A DNA stretch of 6,066 nt, from contig JACCVE010000098.1 of NCBI GenBank assembly GCA_013698285.1, forward strand, positions 1 through 6,066, written 5' to 3'. Shown here piece after piece: positions 1 through 5,217 of this stretch (position 1 is its first letter; every line of letters begins with the position of its first letter). Made by a program: the position numbers and the translations under genes. The notes beneath the pieces were generated by a model. That model was not told where the DNA came from. It saw nothing but the letters and a program-made list of their open reading frames with translations, and searched no databases. The DNA is from Chloroflexia bacterium (lineage in GTDB: Bacteria; Chloroflexota; Chloroflexia; Thermomicrobiales; UBA6265).

Positions 1-751
1 GGGGCAGGGTGTAGACCAGGGAGAGGGCGGCGATGAAGCCCCAGGCGGTGCTGCCGCCCTGGTTGGTGCCGACCGCGAGCAGGACCGGGATCATGGTCGC
101 GGAGGAGCCGCCGAGGACGTAGTTGAACAGGAACTCGTTCCAGACGAAGATCAGGTTGAAGATCGCCGCCGCGACCAGTCCCGGTTTCACCTGCGGCAGC
201 ACGACCCGGAACATGACGTGGAGGCGGGAGCCGCCGTTGACCAGGGCCGTCTCGTCGTAGCGGGGCGAGACGCCGTCGAGGAACCCCTTCAGGATCCAGA
301 GCGAGAAGGGGATGCAGAACATCACATAGAAGAGCAGCATCCCGCCGAAGGAGCGCGACCAGCCGAAGGCGGTGTACATCAGGAAGACCGGCACCACCAC
401 GGCCGCGGCGGGCACCATCCGGACCGAGAGCAGCAGGAACATGATGAAGTTGGTGCCCATCGGCTTGTAGCGGGAGAAGCTATAGGCAGCCAGGAAGGCG
501 ATCACCAGCGCGATCGTGACCGAGCCGATAGAGAGGATGAAACTGGTCGTCAGGTAGTCCCAGAACTCGGGCCGGTCGAAGACCTGGCGCAGGTTGTCGA
601 GGGTGGGGTCGAAGCGGAGCCAGGCCGGCGGCCAGGCCAGCAGCCGCCCCTCTGACTTGAACGCCGCCAGGAAGATCCAGAGGACGGGCGCGAAGAAGAT
701 CAGGGCGATGACCCAGAGGACGAGGTGGTAGAGGTGTTGTCGCCAGCTCAT
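1..751 (-). CDS. MalG-like sugar ABC transporter permease (partial, C-terminus off window)
   Basis: Inner-membrane permease of a CUT1-type carbohydrate importer, expected to pair with the adjacent MalF-like protein. The frame stays open from the ATG at 751 to the window edge: 250 residues visible, against roughly 275-280 for complete relatives, so about the last membrane segment is missing. Membrane segments by eye: about 9-30, 70-92, 103-126, 135-155 and 192-212, with another beginning near 238. The cytoplasmic EAA loop that docks the ATPase is at 167-186: E-T-A-L-V-N-G-G, then VVLP. It keeps the central Gly173 but has Thr, Asn and Gly where Ala, Asp and Ala are usual. The start is fixed by an in-frame stop shortly upstream and by GGAGG (764-768), 12 nt from the ATG, a rather long spacing. 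It lies 22 bp after the MalF-like gene, so they are almost certainly co-transcribed. Substrate unknown. Confidence 0.93.
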   Translation of the reverse strand, partial: MSWRQHLYHLVLWVIALIFFAPVLWIFLAAFKSEGRLLAWPPAWLRFDPTLDNLRQVFDRPEFWDYLTTSFILSIGSVTIALVIAFLAAYSFSRYKPMGTNFIMFLLLSVRMVPAAAVVVPVFLMYTAFGWSRSFGGMLLFYVMFCIPFSLWILKGFLDGVSPRYDETALVNGGSRLHVMFRVVLPQVKPGLVAAAIFNLIFVWNEFLFNYVLGGSSATMIPVLLAVGTNQGGSTAWGFIAALSLVYTLP

Positions 752-773
752 GGGGAAATCAGGCCTCCGGGGG

Positions 774-1745
774 CTAGGTCACGCTCGCGCGGGTCTCGCG
801 ATAGTTCAGGACGTAGAGGTAGACCGAGGTGAAGGAGATCGCCGCCAGCAGGGCAATGATCGCCACGGCCGAGGCGTCGCCCATTTGGAACGCCTCGAAG
901 CCGGTCCGGTAGAGCGAGAGGCCCAGGGTCTCGGTCTGCTGGCCGGGCCCGCCGTTGGTCAGCAGCAGGGCCAAATCCGTCGTCTTGAAGGCGTCGATGG
1001 TCCGCAGCAGGATGCCGAGCATCAGGATGAACTTGCCGTGGGGCAGGACGATGTATTGCAGCCGCCGGAGCCAGGGCAGGCGGTCCACCTCGGCCGCCTC
1101 CAATTCGGCCTTGGGAACGGACCCGAGCGCGGCCAGGGTCATCAGCAGCATGAACGGGGTCCACATCCAGACATCGACGGCGACCAGGGCCGGGAAGGCC
1201 AAATCCTTGTCGCCGAGAAAGTTGTAGGTCCGGCCGGTGACCCGCTCGGCGTAGTAGTTGGCGACGCCGAACGTGGGGTCGAGGATCAGGCGGTAGAAGG
1301 TGCCGACCGCGATCGGCGGCAGGATCATCGGGGTGAACAGCAGGGTCAGGGCCAGGCGGCGACCGGGCATCCGGGTGCTGTTCCAGAACAGCAGGCCGAG
1401 GACCACGCCGAGCACGGTTGCCAGCCCGACGCTGAGGGTCATGAAGGTCAGGGTCCGGCCGATGGTCGACCACATCGTGGTGCTTTGGAAGATATCGAGG
1501 AAGTTCTCGAAGCCGACGTATTGGGCGGCGCGGGAGGAGGTGAGCTTGTAGCGGTAGAAGCTGAGGCCGATCAACCAGAGGAGGGGGATCAGGTTCCAGA
1601 CCACGAAGAAGATCAGGATCGGGACCAGCAGCAGGATCGGGAACGCCTTGCTATCGTCCAGGGCCCGGACCCAGCGCCGGTGGGTCCGCGGTGCCGCCTG
1701 GTCCCGGGCGGTGAGCTGATCGAGGGGGGCGTCGAGTTGAGCCAT
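774..1745 (-). CDS. MalF/UgpA-like sugar ABC transporter permease
   Basis: First inner-membrane permease of the CUT1-type importer, 323 residues, a normal family length. A polar N-terminus (about 1-33) precedes six hydrophobic segments near 35-62, 97-121, 131-153, 183-206, 237-250 and 291-313. The EAA coupling loop is at 216-235 (EAAEVDRLPWLRRLQYIVLP). Spacing from the Glu to the closing Leu-Pro matches the family, but the usual Gly-Ala after the Asp is Arg222-Leu223. The downstream LLTNGGPG (261-268) is typical of MalF-like permeases. The ATG at 1745 is supported by AGGGA (1753-1757) with a 7-nt spacer. It follows the binding-protein gene after a 403-bp structured gap and precedes the MalG-like gene by 22 bp. 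I see no promoter of its own upstream, so it probably depends on read-through from the binding-protein promoter. Confidence 0.95.
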   Translation of the reverse strand: MAQLDAPLDQLTARDQAAPRTHRRWVRALDDSKAFPILLLVPILIFFVVWNLIPLLWLIGLSFYRYKLTSSRAAQYVGFENFLDIFQSTTMWSTIGRTLTFMTLSVGLATVLGVVLGLLFWNSTRMPGRRLALTLLFTPMILPPIAVGTFYRLILDPTFGVANYYAERVTGRTYNFLGDKDLAFPALVAVDVWMWTPFMLLMTLAALGSVPKAELEAAEVDRLPWLRRLQYIVLPHGKFILMLGILLRTIDAFKTTDLALLLTNGGPGQQTETLGLSLYRTGFEAFQMGDASAVAIIALLAAISFTSVYLYVLNYRETRASVT

Positions 1746-1818
1746 AGGGTCATCCCTGATGATGCGACACCCGCGTGAATGGCCAGTGTGAAGAGCACGT
1801 CACGAAGGTACACGAATC

Positions 1819-1914
1819 TGTAGGGGCGCCGCTCGCTACGCCGTTCCGGACGTACGCCCGTTCCATGCCGGATATGGTAGTCGCCGACCGGGCGCGGCAA
1901 GCGGCACCCCTACA
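1819..1914. repeat. 96-bp dispersed inverted-repeat element, copy 1
   Basis: The left 25-nt end (1819-1843, TGTAGGGGCGCCGCTC...) is the inverted complement of the right end (1890-1914, ...GGCACCCCTACA) at 20 of 25 positions. Flanking ATC/GAT extends the pairing outward to 1816-1917. The centre contains CGTACG and a weak CCAT...ATGG stem (1863-1877). A second copy of nearly identical length lies at 5105-5199. The size, the absence of coding capacity and the repetition fit a REP/MITE-like non-autonomous element. I see no target-site duplication. It sits between the binding-protein and permease genes, so it is probably transcribed with the operon and can fold into a long stem. Confidence 0.8.
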
Positions 1915-1971
1915 GATGTACCCGCGGTCGCCGCGTCAGTCCTGCCGCCGGACCTTCCTGGACCCCGCATC

Positions 1972-1995
1972 TCTGGCGCGCTGGGTCGCGCCAGA
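1972..1995 (-). promoter_or_regulatory. Perfect 9-bp hairpin with competing partner
   Basis: The arms TCTGGCGCG (1972-1980) and CGCGCCAGA (1987-1995) pair perfectly around a 6-nt loop (1981-1986). The loop plus the inner two arm bases (1979-1986) are also perfectly complementary to 2005-2012 (ACCCAGCG), so an 8-bp stem could form instead. No U-tract follows in the direction of the operon. The role is unknown; mRNA stabilisation or attenuation within the operon is inferred from position only. Confidence 0.45.
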
Positions 1996-2021
1996 AACGA
2001 GGCTACCCAGCGAACCTCTCT

Positions 2022-2067
2022 CGCCGTTGACGGTGCATCGCTGACCGCCAACCACGTGTCAACGGCG
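2022..2067 (-). promoter_or_regulatory. 10-bp inverted repeat in the operon spacer
   Basis: CGCCGTTGAC (2022-2031) and GTCAACGGCG (2058-2067) form a perfect 10-bp stem with a 26-nt loop. Further pairing is possible outside it if three bases bulge. It directly abuts the GC-rich hairpin at 2073-2105. It could be an mRNA structure or a DNA-level palindrome for a protein; the sequence does not distinguish these. Confidence 0.4.
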
Positions 2068-2072
2068 GTGAG

Positions 2073-2105
2073 CGAGGGGAGGGGCCGGTGCGCCCTCTCC
2101 CCTCG
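2073..2105 (-). promoter_or_regulatory. Very GC-rich hairpin after the binding-protein gene
   Basis: CGAGGGGAGGGGC (2073-2085) pairs with GCCCTCTCCCCTCG (2092-2105) over 13 base pairs with one bulged base and a 6-nt loop. It begins 43 nt past the stop codon of the solute-binding protein. There is no U-tract, so it is not a classic intrinsic terminator. A block to 3' exonucleases or a pausing site is the likelier reading. Confidence 0.5.
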
Positions 2106-2148
2106 TCCGCGTGACCCGTCGTGCCAGAAAGCCATGCGACCGCGTCGC

Positions 2149-3744
2149 CTAGCCGAGGCTGACGTCGTCGCAGGCGCCGGTCGGCTCGATCTCGGTCCGC
2201 TCGGCGTCGTAGAGGATCCCCTGTTGGACGCAGGCGGCGTAGGTCAGCGCCACCATCGGGTCGGTCACCACGTCGGTGAGGTAGGCGCTGAAGGCCTCCT
2301 GCTGGGCCCGCAGCATCTCCGAGTAGTTGGGGTCGTGCCAGAAGTCCCGCGAGCGCCCGTCGCGCAGCATGTACTTGAAGGCCCGGAAGTGGGGCTGGAT
2401 GTCCTCGAACGAGGGGTCGTCCAGCACGGCGGTGACGCACGGGTTGCCGCCCCGCCGGGCGAACTCGAGCTGCGTCTCCGGCAGGTACCACCACTTCATG
2501 AAGTCGATCGCTACCTGGCGGTGGGCCTCGTCATTGGCGGCGTTGATCACCCACGGCTGGCCGCCGAGGGTGTAGATGCGGGTCAGGGTGCCGTCGGCGG
2601 CCCGGAAGCCCGGGGGCGGCACGATCAGGACATCGTCCGGGGAGACCGGCTTGGAGGTGTCGGCCGGGGTGCCCATGTCGGCGCCGACGAGCTGGTTCAG
2701 CATCTGGGGTCCCAGCGCCGACCATTGCATGCAGGTGGCGACGGTGCCCGAGGTGAAGACGTCGAACTCGGCCCCGATGTCGAAGGTGGTGGCGTTGGGC
2801 GGGGCGTACTGGAGGAGTCCCTTGTTGCGGACCATCGCGTCGGCGTTGACCTGGGAGTTGAGGACGCCCTCGACCTTGTACGTCCCGACGTCGCCCTCGA
2901 TGATCTGGCCGCCTGTCGAGAACATGAACGGGTAGAGGTAGCAGGAGATGAAGTCGTAGCCGACCGACCACTGCAGGGCGGTCCCGTACAGGCCCTCCTG
3001 GCGGCCGGTGAAGAAGGCGCAGATGGCCTCGTACTGATCCATGTCGATCTGCTCCCAGTCCTCGTAGGTCTGGGGCAGCGGGAAGCCCGCCGTGGCCTCG
3101 AAGTCGGTCCGGTTGGTCTCGTCGGTCATGAGGTCCTGGCGGACGAAGAGGGCGACGGTGTCCCCCTCCTGCGGCAGGCCCCAGAGCTGGTCGGAGCCGT
3201 CCGGGTAGGTCTGGTAGCCCGCGATGGCCGTCGGCTCAAATTCGATCGCGGCCAGTTCGGGCGTGCTGGCGATGATGTCGTTGAGCTGGAGGATGTAGCC
3301 GGGCTCGGCCAGGGCGCCGAGCCACTGGCTGTCGCTGATGATGATGTTGTACTCGGCCGAGCCGGTGCTGAGCGAGTTGACGGCCCGCTGGAAGAGCTGG
3401 TCGAACGGGGCCCCCTCGAAGGAGAAGTTGACGGTGTAGCCGTAGGTCTCCTGGGCGTAGGGGGCGAACAACTCGGTCGCCAGCGAGGTGCCGAGGGCGC
3501 TCGGCGGCCAGCCCTCGATGCCGAGGATCGCCATGTCGATGGTCTGGCCGGAGAGGGCACTGGGCGTCCCCTGGGCACCGGCCCGGCTGTGCCCGACCAG
3601 CAGGCTGGCGATGGCCGCGCCGCTGAGCCCGGCCGCCCCGGCCCGCTTCAGCAGGTCACGGCGGTCGACGTTGCCGTCCAGAACCTCGCGCATCAGACCC
3701 GTGAAGGCGTTGTAGCGTTCCCCCGTGGGTGGTTGTCCGGTCAT
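2149..3744 (-). CDS. Tat-exported extracellular sugar-binding protein (SBP family 1)
   Basis: Substrate-capturing subunit of the CUT1-type importer encoded downstream; 531 residues, longer than the usual 400-450. The N-terminus has a Tat signal: Arg28-Arg29 in DRRDLLKR, then an Ala/Gly-rich hydrophobic stretch (about 35-50) and a likely signal-peptidase site after AGA (55-57). There is no lipobox cysteine. The body fits the SBP_bac_1 fold: ISDSQWLGALAEPGYILQL (136-154) is characteristic of the family, and Trp- and Tyr-rich stretches (258-273, 418-420) suit sugar stacking. Six cysteines (242, 268, 338, 436, 505, 525) lie in the mature part. The frame is open far upstream, into the antisense of the DUF1697 gene. 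I chose the ATG at 3744 because AAGGAG lies 6 nt before it and the Tat motif then falls at the proper depth. In-frame ATGs at 3759, 3768 and 3795 lack ribosome sites. The substrate cannot be predicted. Confidence 0.93.
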   Translation of the reverse strand: MTGQPPTGERYNAFTGLMREVLDGNVDRRDLLKRAGAAGLSGAAIASLLVGHSRAGAQGTPSALSGQTIDMAILGIEGWPPSALGTSLATELFAPYAQETYGYTVNFSFEGAPFDQLFQRAVNSLSTGSAEYNIIISDSQWLGALAEPGYILQLNDIIASTPELAAIEFEPTAIAGYQTYPDGSDQLWGLPQEGDTVALFVRQDLMTDETNRTDFEATAGFPLPQTYEDWEQIDMDQYEAICAFFTGRQEGLYGTALQWSVGYDFISCYLYPFMFSTGGQIIEGDVGTYKVEGVLNSQVNADAMVRNKGLLQYAPPNATTFDIGAEFDVFTSGTVATCMQWSALGPQMLNQLVGADMGTPADTSKPVSPDDVLIVPPPGFRAADGTLTRIYTLGGQPWVINAANDEAHRQVAIDFMKWWYLPETQLEFARRGGNPCVTAVLDDPSFEDIQPHFRAFKYMLRDGRSRDFWHDPNYSEMLRAQQEAFSAYLTDVVTDPMVALTYAACVQQGILYDAERTEIEPTGACDDVSLG

Positions 3745-3750
3745 CAACGA

Positions 3751-3756
3751 CTCCTT
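3751..3756 (-). promoter_or_regulatory. Ribosome binding site setting the binding-protein start
   Basis: AAGGAG on the minus strand, 6 nt upstream of the ATG at 3744. It is the only strong Shine-Dalgarno sequence near several in-frame ATGs and decides the start of the binding protein. Confidence 0.85.
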
Positions 3757-3862
3757 CATGCTTGCCATCGGTGGCGAATCGGCATCTCGCCCCATCCCGG
3801 TCTGGCCATGGGCACGGCGGGAGCGGCGGCCGAGGACGGCACGACCACGTCGAGCCACCGGC

Positions 3863-3891
3863 ACGCTACCAACGGGGCGGGGGACTGTCAA
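3863..3891 (-). promoter_or_regulatory. Sigma70-type promoter of the sugar importer operon
   Basis: On the minus strand a consensus -35 TTGACA (3891-3886) is followed after exactly 17 nt by TAGCGT (3868-3863), which keeps the key T, A and final T of a -10 box. TGG directly before the -10 gives an extended -10 element. Transcription would begin near 3856, leaving a leader of about 110 nt before the ATG at 3744. I see no clear operator palindrome over the promoter, so the regulator, commonly LacI-type for such importers, cannot be named. Confidence 0.7.
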
Positions 3892-4015
3892 GCGGATCGC
3901 GCCGCCTGAGCGTGCGCCGGATGGCTCGTCACGACGGTCGCGGTGATGGTTCGATACCCGAGACGGGGCATCGAGAGTATCGTGTCCGAGATAAGGAAGG
4001 AACTGGGGAGTCACC

Positions 4016-4531
4016 ATGCGATACGTGGCACTGTTGCGGGGCATCAATGTCGGGGGCAATCGCAAAGTCCCGATGACCGACCTCGCCGAGACCGTCCGCG
4101 CCATGGGATACGGACAGGTCCGCACCCACATCAACAGCGGCAACGTGCTCTTCTCGACCGATGACGACGAGCCGACCGTGACCGATCGCCTGGAACGCGT
4201 CCTGAAGGACCGCTTCGGCTTCCCGGTCGGCGTGGTCGCCCGCGACGCGGCGGCAATGGCGTCCATCGCCGCCCGCGACCCCTTCCCCGGTCACCCCGAA
4301 CCGCACGAGCACGTCTACGTTACCTTCCTCGACCAACCGGCCTGCCCATCGGTAGTGGCCCTCGCCGGACCGGCGGTGATCGTCGAGGGCCGCGAGGTCT
4401 ACGCCCTGCTCGACTGCGGCGCGATGGCGAAGGGCGGGGGGCCGATGGCGGCGATCGAGAAGGCGGCGGGGCGGGTGACGACCCGGAACATGACGACAGT
4501 CCGGAAGTTGGCGGAGATGACAGGGGAGTGA
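4016..4531 (+). CDS. DUF1697 family protein
   Basis: A 171-residue cytoplasmic protein with no signal peptide or membrane segment. The N-terminus RYVALLRGINVGGNRKVPM (2-20), the following RTHINSGNVLF (36-46), EGREVYALL (124-132) and the C-terminal TTRNMTTVRKL (155-165) are hallmarks of DUF1697, also called COG3797. The biochemical role of the family is unknown to me. Members are often about 175-185 residues; the region between about 105 and 140 looks shortened relative to relatives as I remember them, without breaking the frame. The ATG at 4016 is supported by GGGGAG (4005-4010) with a 5-nt spacer and by direct alignment with the family N-terminus. The gene is divergent from the importer operon across a 271-bp shared upstream region, and I found no strong promoter of its own there. 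A functional link to sugar uptake is not indicated. Confidence 0.93.
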   Translation: MRYVALLRGINVGGNRKVPMTDLAETVRAMGYGQVRTHINSGNVLFSTDDDEPTVTDRLERVLKDRFGFPVGVVARDAAAMASIAARDPFPGHPEPHEHVYVTFLDQPACPSVVALAGPAVIVEGREVYALLDCGAMAKGGGPMAAIEKAAGRVTTRNMTTVRKLAEMTGE

Positions 4532-5104
4532 TCGACACTTGACGACGCCAGAATCTCTGCGACACATCAACACCTCCTGGCATGGACCGTCGTATTTCGG
4601 GCAGCCGTGGGTCTGCGTGGCCGTGGTCAGTGCTGGTCGCCTTTTGGTTCGATTGCGACGTGCATGGCATCTGGATCAGCCTTACGATGAATGCGATTCG
4701 CCCGGACAGTGACGCGGGGGTGAAGGAGGCAGCTAGCACCATGGCCAAGATACGACCAACGGACCGAGCCAAGCCGAGCAGATCTGGTCAGTATCAAACG
4801 GGACGTGAATCGCCATCCGATGACACGCGTGCCGTCTACGGGGAGACCGGGACGGCCATGCCCACACGCTACCGGCCCGGTCACGTCATGCCACCACCGG
4901 GGCCGTCCAACATCATCGTGGTAACACCGAATCCATTACCAGCCCCAAAGGACGTGAGGTCACAGTAGCGTCAGCAACGCGGACAGAGAAGAGGTCCTTT
5001 GTCACGACAAACGGGAACCTCACCGCCTCAAACCAACGCAGATCGTTCGAAGACAAGTTCGACCCTCTCCCCCCCAACGATGTCCAACTCTGGACGAATG
5101 AGCT
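4532..5104. other. Gene-poor stretch with no supported gene
   Basis: About 570 bp between the DUF1697 gene and the second inverted-repeat element. The longest plus-strand frame is 4582-4968; within it AAGGAGG stands 11 nt before an ATG at 4741, giving a 75-residue Pro/Arg/Thr-rich product (ends KDVRSQ) that I do not recognise. Short minus-strand frames also look partly protein-like (for example ELDIVGGERVELVFERSALV, encoded near 5028-5090) but lie in different frames and match nothing I know. A bulged hairpin lies at 4873-4905 and a small GTCCA/TGGAC stem at 5082-5095; neither has a T-tract. The stretch may be eroded former coding sequence. Confidence 0.5.
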
Positions 5105-5199
5105 TGTAGGGGCGCCGCTTGCTGCGCCCTTCAAAGGTACGTACGGTCCAGTTTGGACATGTATGTAGGCCATCGGGCGCAGCAAGCAGCACCCCTACA
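5105..5199. repeat. 95-bp dispersed inverted-repeat element, copy 2
   Basis: The 25-nt ends (5105-5129 and 5175-5199) are inverted complements at 23 of 25 positions. They begin TGTAGGGGCGCCGCTTGCTG, the same end sequence as the copy at 1819-1914. The centre holds CGTACG (5140-5145) and a small stem GTCCA-GTT-TGGAC (5146-5158), so the element can fold end to end into one long hairpin. No target-site duplication is visible. It starts 18 bp past the stop of the ATPase gene on the minus strand and could form the 3' end of that transcript. Confidence 0.82.
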
Positions 5200-5217
5200 G
5201 GTCGACCGCACCCCGGA

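Larger units (their letters stand above)
1746..2148 (-). other. Structured 403-bp spacer between binding-protein and permease genes
   Basis: This gap inside the importer operon has no convincing gene; open frames across it have no ribosome site and no recognisable product. In transcript order after the binding-protein stop it holds a very GC-rich hairpin (2105-2073), a 10-bp hairpin (2067-2022), a perfect 9-bp hairpin (1995-1972) with an alternative pairing partner, an inverted-repeat element (1914-1819), and the permease ribosome site. None of the hairpins is followed by a U-tract, so full intrinsic termination is unlikely. I infer 3' protection of the binding-protein message and/or partial termination, which would set the protein ratio. 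Confidence 0.6.

Noticed and set aside
750..1778. A 342-residue plus-strand open frame antisense to the MalF-like gene
   Set aside because: Rich in Gln, Asp, Glu and Gly, typical of antisense frames in GC-rich genes; the minus-strand permease is certain.
1746..1818. A separate promoter for the MalF-like gene
   Set aside because: TACCTT resembles a -10 box, but no -35-like sequence lies at a suitable distance.
3756..3809. A 17-codon leader frame (ATG at 3809, stop overlapping the ribosome site) in the importer leader
   Set aside because: No ribosome site precedes it and its residues show no regulatory run of codons; probably chance.
2056..3909. A 617-residue plus-strand open frame antisense to the binding-protein gene
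   Set aside because: Composition is dominated by Gly, Val, Asp, Glu, Arg and His with no recognisable domain; it is the expected shadow of a GC-rich gene on the opposite strand.
3745..4266. Upstream in-frame extension of the binding protein over the DUF1697 gene
   Set aside because: It would be antisense to a clear DUF1697 gene, would pass through the promoter at 3891-3863 and would bury the Tat signal; the ATG at 3744 has a strong ribosome site.
4547..4575. Perfect AGGAGG with ATG 5 nt away on the minus strand after the DUF1697 gene
   Set aside because: The following frame runs entirely antisense to DUF1697 with no recognisable product.
4547..4575. GCCAG/CTGGC pairing after the DUF1697 stop as a terminator
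   Set aside because: Only five base pairs, a long loop and no T-tract.
4873..4905. Bulged hairpin CGGCCCGGT/ACCGGGGCCG as a terminator
   Set aside because: A 14-nt loop and no T-tract; similar pairings are frequent by chance at this GC content.
4741..4968. Resemblance of RPTDRAK to a motif in IS5-type transposases
   Set aside because: Only a few residues match; the expected following motif and catalytic residues are absent in all frames I read.
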